Shown piece by piece: positions 17,301 through 24,553 of a stretch of DNA of 64,000 bases. The stretch's first letter is position 1; each line of letters begins with the position of its first letter. A program made the translations under genes and the position numbers. A model generated the notes under the pieces. That model saw nothing but the letters and a program-made list of their open reading frames with translations, had not been told where the DNA came from and did not search any database. Source of the DNA: Saprospiraceae bacterium (lineage in GTDB: Bacteria; Bacteroidota; Bacteroidia; Chitinophagales; Saprospiraceae); contig JAHBTW010000001.1 of the NCBI GenBank assembly GCA_019638385.1, forward strand, positions 124,001 through 188,000. The letters run 5' to 3'.

Positions 17301-18972
17301 TCAAAATGATACCCTGATGTTCAATGTGTATCCTGCATTGGCTGCCGGTTCATACTCCGTCACGGTAATAGATGCTAACAATTGCGCACCGGTGACGGCT
17401 ACGGCTACCGTGGTTGACCCGCCTTCGATCCAAATCAATTTCAGCGCCATACAGGGCGTAAGCTGTTTCGAAGGCGTATGCAACGGACAGGCTACGGCTG
17501 CGGCATTGTACAGCGACGGCGCTACCGGTACGTTTACGTTCAATTGGGAATCGGGGCAAATCTTTACCAACGTCAGCTCTTCTTCGGTTAATCAACTGTG
17601 CGCCGGATTCCAGACTTTGGTCGTGTCGGATGCCAACAACTGCTTCGGGGTTGATTCGGTAAATATTCCCAGCCCGCCGGCCATTGATATTTTTGTGGAT
17701 GCCCAACCGGTGAGTTGTTTTGGCGGCAGCGACGGGCAAGTGACGCTCAATGTGAGCGGCGGTGTGCCCGGCTATCAGTATTTATGGTTGGAAACCGGCG
17801 CGATTACCCCCTCTGTGAACAACCTTCCTGTGGGAGAATACAACGCCGTCATCACCGATGCCAACGGCTGTACCAAAACGCAGCGCGTACAGATTACCCA
17901 GCCCGACCGGCTTATTCTCACAGTTGACCAGGCCGGCTCTACCACCTCCGTTACTTGTGCGGGTGATACGGACGGCGTCATTCGCGTGTTTTTCAATTCC
18001 AACGACAACATCAATCCGGTGGGGGCAAGTCCCTATTCCTGGTCGAACAATATCGCGCCGGCTTCCTCGTCCGTTGCCACCGGCCTCAGTCCGGGTATGT
18101 ACTCGGTGACCATCACCGATACGAAGGGCTGCCGGGATAGCATTTCTTTCAACATTACTTCTCCTCCACCCATTGTAGCCGTTATTGAGACGCCGTTGGA
18201 GCCGCGTTGCTTCGGCGAATCCACGCTCATCATCATTGATACGATTTTCGGAGGGAACGGATCGTCCTTCCTCGACTATACGTTTATGATTGACAACAAC
18301 GGCTTGTCGTTCCTGCCCGATCAGCCCGCTACGGTGTTTGCCGGGCCGCACATCATTACCATAGAAGATGCCGGCGGCTGTACCTTTGAACAAGAAATAT
18401 TCATCAATCAGCCGCAGGAACTGTCGGTGGTGTTCGACCCGGATGTGATTGTGGTGGAACTGGGCGATACGACCGTGCGCCTCAATCCGCTCATTACGGC
18501 TTCTTTGCCGATAGAAAGTTATTCCTGGCTGCCGCAGAGCTTCCTCTCCGATTCCACGGTGCAGCGGCCCTTGTTGGTGGGAGTACTGAATGATTTGGAA
18601 TACACGCTTACCGTTACAGACGTAAACGGTTGTACTGCTTCCGGGTCTGTATTGATAGAGGTGGATAAAAACCGCAATGTGTATATTCCCAACGTATTCA
18701 CACCCAACGGCGACGGCCCCAACGATGAGTTCCGGGTGTTTGCCTGCCGGGGCGTGGCTTCCATCAACAATGTGCGCATCTTCGACCGCTGGGGCGGGTT
18801 TCTATACGAAGCAACGGGTGTTGAGCCGGAGTGCATCGGCGGTTCCCGCCTTTGGGACGGTCGCGTGAAAGGCAAAGAAATGAACCAGGGCGTATATATC
18901 TATATGGTGGAGGTGCAGTTCCTCGACGGCGTTGTGCTGGTGTATCGGGGCGATGTGACGCTGCTGCGGTAG
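14311..18972 (+). CDS. Giant cohesin/SprB-repeat protein with type-B T9SS sorting domain
   Basis: A 1553-residue secreted surface protein. After a signal peptide (1-19, ending GSLAAQ) comes an unassigned N-terminal region (about 20-310), a cohesin-like domain (about 312-450: PGATVCLDVQVENFVNVGAM, DPTVIQFQSV, GAIIFQICFTVIG), then about eleven SprB-type repeats (about 455-1400), each with a cysteine-led entry such as VSCAGLSDG, a PY..W core and a G.Y.V.VTD..GC exit. The last 90 residues are the gliding-motility-associated type-B sorting domain (IPNVFTPNGDGPNDEF, FDRWGG, ending RGDVTLLR). Probable roles are adhesion, gliding or display of enzymes; the cohesin fold suggests binding a partner. It is a paralog of the protein at 4826-7822, ending in almost the same residues. 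Confidence 0.88.
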   Translation: MSKTLFLLFLLLAAGSLAAQIPANITVSHGPENAGQAQLVCNNDAGTVTFGNIIGQSNDGAPGPIFLCFGDTLPIIHNGDFNLSGDPQASTAPGIGYVFYDCPPTATGITLADIQADPCLNNTSPIIIGGMPIPQDATNMMWVATQLANGNALFANNGILQTAFNGGVAAPVRFWFAPITLDNFASQGFENAGGPAGPCVNVNTAAAFEVVYLNAIQASNFNTAAGVNGCEGSFTIRGGLPEYDTGTVYNYEVVLSTNSAIRGTITTTAGHNGTVEFVVPQPGVYNITVEDGKSCGVTFSMDMTACTAVTFSMPLLNALPGATVCLDVQVENFVNVGAMQFSMQWDPTVIQFQSVQGFNPALIGFDQNGFNTTFALTSTGRTTGSWANFNPVGVTLPDGAIIFQICFTVIGNLGQFSEVTFTNIPTPIEIGDANLNPYGFIGRSGFVNISNSDLFVNLTQDSVSCAGLSDGAFTITVAAGTPPYVFNWNSLAPLPAQAGGDAIPNSGGSFTVPNRAAGSYRVVITDSSMPTITVIDTVTVLRGPFIGVSVAGTSPLCNGDSNGSVTASVSLDGVTVTDPVGFTYTWNVGGVNAPTLSNVPFGFYSVTVTDPSGCTGFAGVTLTQPAILVASETITNATCTGAANGSITVTVMGGTPTNGNYTFAWSGGLGTVIASSSTVANLNPGQYCVTVTDGNGCSATECYTLGAIKTLSINAAITDITCNGACDGAILATGSTTGAPASTPYTFTWAGPLGGAPVNTATTSTISNLCAGTYDLTMTDADAAGCQVVSTFTLEEPAPLAVSLIDQVNETCSVGNDGSAFPAVTGGTYPYTYEWSDAQTMPVSSDSIVTGLSAGVYSLLVTDARNCTATLNVTILAPTPPSIAPMQNDTVSCTNSTDGVLSAVATPGGAPIANYTWSNGMTGATISGLSPGTYTVTITAQDDCFSVDSAMVIAPAPLMIDSVVATSPTCPGFSNGRLTVFASGGTGPYRYIWANQPQNDTLMFNVYPALAAGSYSVTVIDANNCAPVTATATVVDPPSIQINFSAIQGVSCFEGVCNGQATAAALYSDGATGTFTFNWESGQIFTNVSSSSVNQLCAGFQTLVVSDANNCFGVDSVNIPSPPAIDIFVDAQPVSCFGGSDGQVTLNVSGGVPGYQYLWLETGAITPSVNNLPVGEYNAVITDANGCTKTQRVQITQPDRLILTVDQAGSTTSVTCAGDTDGVIRVFFNSNDNINPVGASPYSWSNNIAPASSSVATGLSPGMYSVTITDTKGCRDSISFNITSPPPIVAVIETPLEPRCFGESTLIIIDTIFGGNGSSFLDYTFMIDNNGLSFLPDQPATVFAGPHIITIEDAGGCTFEQEIFINQPQELSVVFDPDVIVVELGDTTVRLNPLITASLPIESYSWLPQSFLSDSTVQRPLLVGVLNDLEYTLTVTDVNGCTASGSVLIEVDKNRNVYIPNVFTPNGDGPNDEFRVFACRGVASINNVRIFDRWGGFLYEATGVEPECIGGSRLWDGRVKGKEMNQGVYIYMVEVQFLDGVVLVYRGDVTLLR

Positions 18973-18994
18973 CGCCTGAGGGCGTATAGTTTAG

Positions 18995-19057
18995 ACAGGA
19001 TTTACAGGATGAACCGGATTGCTCGCCATCGAGATTTCATCATATCTGTAAATCCTG
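18995..19057. repeat. Inverted repeat with ACAGGATTTACAG arms at the island edge
   Basis: The left arm ACAGGATTTACAGGAT (18995-19010) is the near-complement of ATCTGTAAATCCTGT (19043-19057), separated by 32 bases. It lies just after the stop of the giant SprB protein and just before the promoter of the AT-richer TrlF/AlbA_2 cassette. ACAGGATTTACAGGAT is a recurrent intergenic repeat motif in several bacteria (recollection). It may serve as a terminator, or mark an insertion edge. Confidence 0.7.
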
Positions 19058-19087
19058 TTGCTGTTTTATAAATCAGGTGGATAGTTG

Positions 19088-19095
19088 TACTTTTG
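19088..19095 (+). promoter_or_regulatory. Bacteroidota -7 box (TACTTTTG) upstream of the TrlF-like gene
   Basis: An exact TAnnTTTG match in the context GTTGTACTTTTGCC. If transcription starts 6-7 bases downstream, the leader is only about 10 nt to ATG 19111, or about 28 nt to ATG 19129. It suggests the cassette has its own promoter. Confidence 0.55.
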
Positions 19096-19110
19096 CCATG
19101 ATGTCAATAA

Positions 19111-21768
19111 ATGCGGCATCCTAAGCATATGAGTGATTTCTTCAGACACGGGAGCCGTTGGGTCAGGGCAGATTTTCACCTGCATACTGCCACTGCGGAC
19201 GAGTTCAACAAGCGGGAACTCGTGCAGGGCTCTTATGTGCAGGATTTCGTCAGTCGCCTTTTCGAGCAAGGCATACAACTTGCCGTAGTGACGAACCACA
19301 ATAAGTTCGATAAGGAAGAATTCGTAGCCTTGAAGGCAGAAGCCGCACCAAAAGATATCAGATTGCTTGCGGGCGTTGAGTTTTCCGCCAAGGATGGGCA
19401 AAGGGGGATTCACCTACTTATCGTGTTCGATGACAGTTGGTATGAGGGCGAGCTAGATGAGATCAATATCTTTCTAACTCGTGCTTTCCCCCCCAATACC
19501 AGTTATGATAAGAAACCCTACGACATAAACTCGGAATACAATCTGTGTGAGACGGTGCAAAGACTGGATAAGTTCAACAAGGACTATTTTTTGGTCATGG
19601 CGCATGTAGATGACACGAATGGACTGTTGGAAGAAGTGAAGGGGCGAAATTTAAAAACACTTGTAGAAACGCCAGAGTATAAAAGTAAAGTGCTTGCTTT
19701 CCAAAAGAGTACCGGTGCGGAGAAGAGACGTCATTGTGAGAACCTCATGGGTCGAAAATTGGCTTTGGTTGAAGGCTCTGACAACGCGACTTCAGGTATA
19801 GAGGGTGTCGGCGTTTGCGGCGGGAATGACCGTAAATGTTACCTCAAACTCGGCTCGTTCAGCTTTGAGGCTGTAAAATTTGCCCTCTCACATCATGAAG
19901 AACGGGTACGCGACACCTTGCCTACTGCGCAAGACCTGTACATCCACGAGATAGAAATAGAGCGCGAAGGAGAGCCACTCACCATTCCGCTCAACTCCGA
20001 TTTGAACACCCTTATAGGTGTGCGCGGCAGCGGCAAGTCCTCGCTGTTGGAAACGGTTCGCTTTGGCTTAGGGCTGGATGCTAACGAAACGCTCGAAGAT
20101 TATAAAAACGATATCGTTCGGCGCTTCCTTGGGGAGGGCAACCGGCTGCTTCTGCATTTGGCCAATGCCGATGGAAGCACCCGCTACATTATACAAAGGG
20201 AATGGAACTCCCGCCCGCGAGTCTTGGATGCCAGGCGTAAGGTGCAGGATGGGTTACTGCCGGCGAAGCTGCTCCCTACGGCTTATTATGGACAAAAAGA
20301 TATCGAGGAATTGGGTAAAAGATTCGATGCCAAATATGTGGAAGACAAATTGCTTCAGGATAAGCTCGCGGAGTTGAAGGGGCAAGAAGCAACCTTAGTT
20401 GAAGCTATCGGGCAGGTATTCGAGCAATTGGGAAAAACCGTCGAATTGCGCGCTCAACGCGACGAAGTCGCACAAAAAATTGCCCATTTGGAACTGACGA
20501 TAAAAGAATTTGAGGATTCTGGATTACAGGATTTGGTAGCCAAAGAACTCAACTTTAATGATGATGAGTCCAAAATAGATCAGATAGGGGGCGAGTTGGA
20601 GGAGATGGCGCAGCGCCTGTTGGAAGTGGTAGAGAGCTACGGTTGGGATTCGTACTTAACTTATCGCGTAAAGGAGCCGACCAACGCCTCATTTTTTGAA
20701 ACGGAAGTGTTTCCCATTATTCGTGATTTAGCTGATAAGAGTCGGCAGATAGCAGCCAATTTTTCCATATCGGAGTCCGAGTCCGGCCATTCATCGCCAC
20801 TTGACAGGTGGGGTAAAATGCAGGTCAGGTTCAATCAGCTTCGCGATTCGCTTCAGGAGGAATTCCGACAAGCCAAGCAGAAGATTAAGAACCCGGACGT
20901 TGATGTAGATACCCACAAGCGCAACAAGCGAGACTTGGATTTGGCCAAAAGAAAGCGCCATACTATAGTCGCTGAGCTTGAAAAGACCCACAATCTGGAG
21001 CGGGAACTGGTGGAACACATCGGGGCATTGGAAGCCCACCGCCGCCAAATGTATGAAGTCGTAGAAGAAGAAATACAGAAACTGAATGGTTTGGGCTTTT
21101 CTTTCCGCATCAACGTTACTTACCAAGGAGACAAGATCACCTTTAAGGAATGGTTGGCGAAAAACACGAAGGGGTTGCAAAAGGAAAACCATGTAAAACG
21201 GATTGTCGAGGCTTATGATGACCCCATACAGGTATATCGCGACTTGAATCGGGAAAGTACCAAACTTGCCGAGATATTGCAAGGAGGCAACCTATTGGCT
21301 AAGTTCAGGGATACCTTCGGCCACAGTGCAGATATGCTGACCTATCGGGTACCCGATCAATATGAATTCCTCTACAACGGAAAGCCCTTAGAGCGGTATT
21401 CTATCGGACAAAAGTCCACAGCCCTCATTGCTTTCGTATTGGCTCACGAAGACAAAAAACTGTTTATTATAGACCAGCCGGAAGACGACTTGGATAACTA
21501 CACGGTAGCAAAAGAAATCATCGGCAGAATCAGTGAACTCAAGCCTTCCACCCAGTTCTTGTTTGCTACCCACAATCCAAACCTTTTGGTTTTAGGAGAC
21601 AGCGAGCAAGTGGTAGTCTGTAGCTATCACGATGACGAAGGTCGAATTGATTTCAAACACGGCAGTATTGACAAGGTGGATATACAGCAGACGGCCATCA
21701 ATATCATGGAAGGCGGCAAGGATGCCTTTGACCGCAGGAAAAACATCTATCAGACATGGAAGCATTAG
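19111..21768 (+). CDS. PHP-domain plus SMC-like ABC ATPase (TrlF/Ppl-like)
   Basis: An 885-residue cytoplasmic protein. Residues about 15-265 form a PHP phosphoesterase domain: FHLHTA (His23, His25), TNHNKF (61-66), AGVEFS (87-92), HLLIVFDD (101-108) and MAHVDD (163-168). Next comes an ABC ATPase of SMC/RecF type: Walker A GVRGSGKSSLLE (303-314), a charged region predicted as coiled coil (about 385-670), a signature-like YSIGQKSTA, Walker B FIIDQPEDDLDN (785-796) and H-loop FATHNPN. This matches the TrlF family and the layout of Ppl anti-phage proteins described by Gao and colleagues in 2020. The likely final PHP motif reads GSDNA where DxH is usual. An alternative start is ATG 19129. The 3' end overlaps the next gene by 13 bases. 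Confidence 0.87.
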   Translation: MRHPKHMSDFFRHGSRWVRADFHLHTATADEFNKRELVQGSYVQDFVSRLFEQGIQLAVVTNHNKFDKEEFVALKAEAAPKDIRLLAGVEFSAKDGQRGIHLLIVFDDSWYEGELDEINIFLTRAFPPNTSYDKKPYDINSEYNLCETVQRLDKFNKDYFLVMAHVDDTNGLLEEVKGRNLKTLVETPEYKSKVLAFQKSTGAEKRRHCENLMGRKLALVEGSDNATSGIEGVGVCGGNDRKCYLKLGSFSFEAVKFALSHHEERVRDTLPTAQDLYIHEIEIEREGEPLTIPLNSDLNTLIGVRGSGKSSLLETVRFGLGLDANETLEDYKNDIVRRFLGEGNRLLLHLANADGSTRYIIQREWNSRPRVLDARRKVQDGLLPAKLLPTAYYGQKDIEELGKRFDAKYVEDKLLQDKLAELKGQEATLVEAIGQVFEQLGKTVELRAQRDEVAQKIAHLELTIKEFEDSGLQDLVAKELNFNDDESKIDQIGGELEEMAQRLLEVVESYGWDSYLTYRVKEPTNASFFETEVFPIIRDLADKSRQIAANFSISESESGHSSPLDRWGKMQVRFNQLRDSLQEEFRQAKQKIKNPDVDVDTHKRNKRDLDLAKRKRHTIVAELEKTHNLERELVEHIGALEAHRRQMYEVVEEEIQKLNGLGFSFRINVTYQGDKITFKEWLAKNTKGLQKENHVKRIVEAYDDPIQVYRDLNRESTKLAEILQGGNLLAKFRDTFGHSADMLTYRVPDQYEFLYNGKPLERYSIGQKSTALIAFVLAHEDKKLFIIDQPEDDLDNYTVAKEIIGRISELKPSTQFLFATHNPNLLVLGDSEQVVVCSYHDDEGRIDFKHGSIDKVDIQQTAINIMEGGKDAFDRRKNIYQTWKH

Positions 21769-22928
21769 CAGTGATAAATCTCATTGCCGGAGGAGAAACT
21801 AGCCGCGTTCAATTCAAAGTGAATGTGACGAACGCTACCAGCATTGCCCAGGAAATGGTAGCCTTTGCCAATACCAAAGGCGGCAAGATTATTATTGGTG
21901 TAAATGACAAAACGGGTGAGGTAGAGGGCTTGATTTATCAAGATATTCAGCGTATCAACAATCTGCTCGCTACGGCAGCCAGTGAACACGTTAAAAGCGC
22001 CATCCATATAGAAACCGATTCGGTTGAAGTAGAACCGAACAAACGCGTGATAGTAGCACATATACCGGAAGGCTATAATAAACCCTACAAAGACAAAGAC
22101 GGGCTGATTTTTATCAAAAATGGCTCCGACAAACGCAAGGTGACAAGCAATGAGGAATTGATGCGTATGCTGCAAAGTAGTGGGAATTTGTATGCAGAAG
22201 AAATTGTGTTACACCATTGTAGTTATGGGGATATTGATTGGACAAAATTTAGAGACTTTTTCGAGAACAAGTATAAAAAGCCATTCATTGAGGGCGATAA
22301 GGAGCGAATGTTTGAAAATCTTCGCTTGGGACAAAATGGGTATCCGCTTCTCGCAGGAGCACTACTTTTTACAAAATATCCTGAAAAGGCAATTACAGGG
22401 TTTTTTATTACTGCTATATGGTTTTTCGGAAATGAGAGGAGTGAAAGAAGTTATGTCGAATCTGAAAATATCTTAGGTACGCTTAGGGAGCAGTACGATA
22501 AAGCAATGCAGTTTCTCAAAAGAGCTTTGAGCAAAACGCAACAGGGGCAACCCTTCAATAGCCTCGGTAAGCTGGAAATACCTGAAAGCGTATTTGAAGA
22601 GTTACTTACAAACGCACTGATACATCGAGACTACTTTATTAAAGATACCATCAAGTTATTCATCTACGAAAACAGGATTGAAATCATTAGCCCGGGAACA
22701 TTACCCAACAGCCTTACCGTAGAACAGATGAAAGTAGGTATAAGAAAAAAACGGAATAACATACTGGATTCACTTGCGCCTGAAATACTCGAATATAGAG
22801 GTGCAGGTAGCGGTGTTCTACACGCATTGGAAGTCTATCCTTATATTGAATTCATCAACGACACCGAAGCAGAACAGTTTACGGTCATTATTCAACGACC
22901 GAAACCACAAAATCGATCATCATCTTAA
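21756..22928 (+). CDS. AlbA_2/Schlafen-type domain protein with HATPase_c_4 C-terminus
   Basis: A 390-residue protein with an N-terminal AlbA_2 (Schlafen AlbA) nucleic-acid-binding domain: GGETSRVQFK at 12-21, IAQEMVAFANTKGGKIIIGVND (about 30-51) and GLIFIKNGSDKRK. The C-terminal part has a GHKL-type ATPase pattern: FEELLTNALIHRDYF (about 279-293), then IKLFIYENRIEIISPGTLP and RGAGSGVLHALE. Such proteins are often called putative transcriptional regulators or RNA-binding proteins and are frequent in defence loci. Its start lies 13 bases inside the TrlF-like gene, so the two are translationally coupled. The middle is visibly more AT-rich than neighbouring genes, a sign of recent transfer. The stop is one base from the convergent neighbour. 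Confidence 0.88.
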   Translation: MEALAVINLIAGGETSRVQFKVNVTNATSIAQEMVAFANTKGGKIIIGVNDKTGEVEGLIYQDIQRINNLLATAASEHVKSAIHIETDSVEVEPNKRVIVAHIPEGYNKPYKDKDGLIFIKNGSDKRKVTSNEELMRMLQSSGNLYAEEIVLHHCSYGDIDWTKFRDFFENKYKKPFIEGDKERMFENLRLGQNGYPLLAGALLFTKYPEKAITGFFITAIWFFGNERSERSYVESENILGTLREQYDKAMQFLKRALSKTQQGQPFNSLGKLEIPESVFEELLTNALIHRDYFIKDTIKLFIYENRIEIISPGTLPNSLTVEQMKVGIRKKRNNILDSLAPEILEYRGAGSGVLHALEVYPYIEFINDTEAEQFTVIIQRPKPQNRSSS

Positions 22929-22929
22929 A

Positions 22930-23187
22930 TCACGCCGGCCCATCCTCATTTTTCCGGCGGTTGCGCCACCAGATGTACCCCAGCGTTCCCACCAGCAGGT
23001 AGGGCATGGCCAGCATATAGAGGATGCCGCCGTTCAGGCCGCGGCCTTCGGTGCCGCCGTTTTCCAAATTACTTTCTGCCGACATTTTGCACATCGGGCA
23101 CTGCGCCTGTGCAACAGGCATGGCAAAAACCGTCAAAAAAACGGATAACACCGTGACGGAAAACCCTTTTTTTATCTTGCTTTTCAT
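22930..23187 (-). CDS. Small membrane protein with CPMCKMS motif
   Basis: An 85-residue protein: signal peptide (about 1-29, ending AQAQ), then CPMCKMSAESNLENGG, a glycine-rich linker and one transmembrane helix (about 55-72) ending in a basic tail (WWRNRRKNEDGPA). The CxxC pair directly after signal cleavage would face the periplasm and could bind metal or a heme/copper cargo (inference). It sits 98 bases downstream of the DUF420 gene on the same strand. In Bacteroidota, short proteins of this type often accompany DUF420 and SCO genes. The function is not established. Confidence 0.75.
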   Translation of the reverse strand: MKSKIKKGFSVTVLSVFLTVFAMPVAQAQCPMCKMSAESNLENGGTEGRGLNGGILYMLAMPYLLVGTLGYIWWRNRRKNEDGPA

Positions 23188-23215
23188 AACAGTACTTTTA
23201 AAAGTAATAAATACG

Positions 23216-23285
23216 GACTTCGCACTTCGACTACGCTCAGTGCGACGGCTCTATGCTCTATGCCCTCTGCTCTATGCTTCATGCC
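23216..23285 (+). repeat. Low-complexity intergenic repeat (CTTCGACT / ATGCCCTCTGCTC type)
   Basis: This stretch consists of ACTTCGCACTTCGACTACGC and then iterated CTCTATG, CTCTGC and CATGCC words. Related strings occur at 51720-51790 and 54725-54755. It fills most of the spacer between the CPMCK protein and the DUF420 gene. Confidence 0.6.
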
Positions 23286-23870
23286 CTATGCATAAAACGG
23301 CCTCAGCATCCAGTAGCAAAGCGGCCCCGTAACGGCCACATACAGCCACAGCGGAAACACCCAGCGGGCCATCTTCCGGTGCCGTTCGTATTGGCCGGTA
23401 AAAGCCCGGATAAAGGTAAACAATATGAGCGGCAAGCTCACCGCTGCCAGTACGATATGGCTCAACAGCAGCACGAGATACACCGTGCGGGAAGCGCCCA
23501 CTGCTGCAAGTTCGCCGGGGTCCAAACGACCGTTGCCATCCACATCGCCGAAGATCGTTTCGGGGGTGGTGAAATGATACGCCACATACGACAACAGAAA
23601 CAGGACCGACAGCCCCAGAGCGGTATAGATGGCATTGCGATGCGCCTGTATGTTTTTCTGGCGGATGAAATAAAACGCGATCAACAGCACCACGGCCGTG
23701 ACGGCATTGACGCCGGCGTGGAAAGGCGCCAGAAAAGAAAAATCCCATCCTTCCGGCAGGGCAATTTTTACCCGGCGCATGAGTCCTACCAGCACCAGCA
23801 CGACTGCTGTGACGACCCAGGCGCCGGCATTGAGTTGTTTGGCCAATTTCAATTGAGGTTGTTCCATCAT
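23286..23870 (-). CDS. DUF420 membrane protein with an inserted EF-hand-like loop
   Basis: A 194-residue inner-membrane protein with five hydrophobic helices and the DUF420 histidine pattern (FHAGVNAVTAV, HRNAIYTALGLS, YVAYHF, LLSHIVLAAVSLPL, RHRKMARWVFPLWLYVAVTG). Relatives (CtaM/YozB) are needed to mature heme-copper oxidases. Between helices three and four is the loop DVDGNGRLDPGE (about 109-120), which fits the 12-residue EF-hand calcium loop at positions 1, 3, 5, 9 and 12, with Gly at 6. It overlaps the upstream gene by four bases (ATGA). The nearby oxidase operon supports an assembly role. Confidence 0.85.
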   Translation of the reverse strand: MMEQPQLKLAKQLNAGAWVVTAVVLVLVGLMRRVKIALPEGWDFSFLAPFHAGVNAVTAVVLLIAFYFIRQKNIQAHRNAIYTALGLSVLFLLSYVAYHFTTPETIFGDVDGNGRLDPGELAAVGASRTVYLVLLLSHIVLAAVSLPLILFTFIRAFTGQYERHRKMARWVFPLWLYVAVTGPLCYWMLRPFYA

Positions 23871-24529
23871 TTTTCAGCAGCTCTTTTTAAAATGGGCTTG
23901 GCGGTGCGTTTGCCCGGTATGACAATAGTGAGGTGTTCTACGAGGCGGTTTATCTCTCCCTCTGCGTGTAGGTCATACACCCGGCGGAGGGTGTGGGCGG
24001 TATCGGCCAGTGCGGCATAGCGCCCGTTGCGTTGCGGCAGCGGCAGCGCTTGTATGGCCTCCTCCCCGCTGGAGAAGAATAAGAACATATCAGGATATGT
24101 TTCGGATTGCTCGCGGAAGTAGTTTTGTAAAGCAAGGGTTGCAGTGGAATCCTTCCCGAAAAGGGCAAAAACCACCGCCTGGCTCGGCCCAAACTGATCG
24201 GCTACGCCATGTAACAGGCGCATGGACAGGGTGTCTTCGCTGCCGAGTTCGGAGAGGATCAGCACTTTATCGGCAATTTCGTCCAATCGGATGAGCGAAT
24301 CCCGCGCATCAACGAGGCCGACAGCCGGCGTTTGGCCGAGGTTCTTGAGGTCGTCGAAAAGGGCTTTGCGGAAATTATATCCCTCGCGAAGGTAGTACCA
24401 GGAGCCGAGCGGCAGCCCTACCAAAAACAGCAACAGCGCCAGGGTTTGCCCTATCTTTTTTATGTTTGAACCGGATTGATTTTCCAAAGCTGTAAGGTTT
24501 TTTTGCAAACAACAAGTAGAACGCCGCAT
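23867..24529 (-). CDS. Membrane-anchored thioredoxin-fold protein, possibly a degenerate SCO homolog
   Basis: A 220-residue protein with a short N-terminal segment, one transmembrane helix (about 26-47, IGQTLALLLFLVGLPLGSWYY) and a soluble domain facing the periplasm. The opening LGQTPAVGLVDARDSLIRLDEIADKVLILSEL has the rhythm of SCO1/thioredoxin N-terminal strands, and RRVYDL...VEHLTIVIP resembles the C-terminal part of SCO proteins, but no CxxxC copper motif is present. The order SCO-DUF420-small protein is usual in Bacteroidota, so I infer a degenerate SCO-like assembly factor. Similarity is weak and the call tentative. ATG 24529 is chosen over an upstream ATG at 24643 because the latter would read through the hairpin at 24554-24603. 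Confidence 0.6.
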   Translation of the reverse strand: MRRSTCCLQKNLTALENQSGSNIKKIGQTLALLLFLVGLPLGSWYYLREGYNFRKALFDDLKNLGQTPAVGLVDARDSLIRLDEIADKVLILSELGSEDTLSMRLLHGVADQFGPSQAVVFALFGKDSTATLALQNYFREQSETYPDMFLFFSSGEEAIQALPLPQRNGRYAALADTAHTLRRVYDLHAEGEINRLVEHLTIVIPGKRTAKPILKRAAEK

Positions 24530-24553
24530 GGTTTTACGCAGGCGGCAGCCCGT

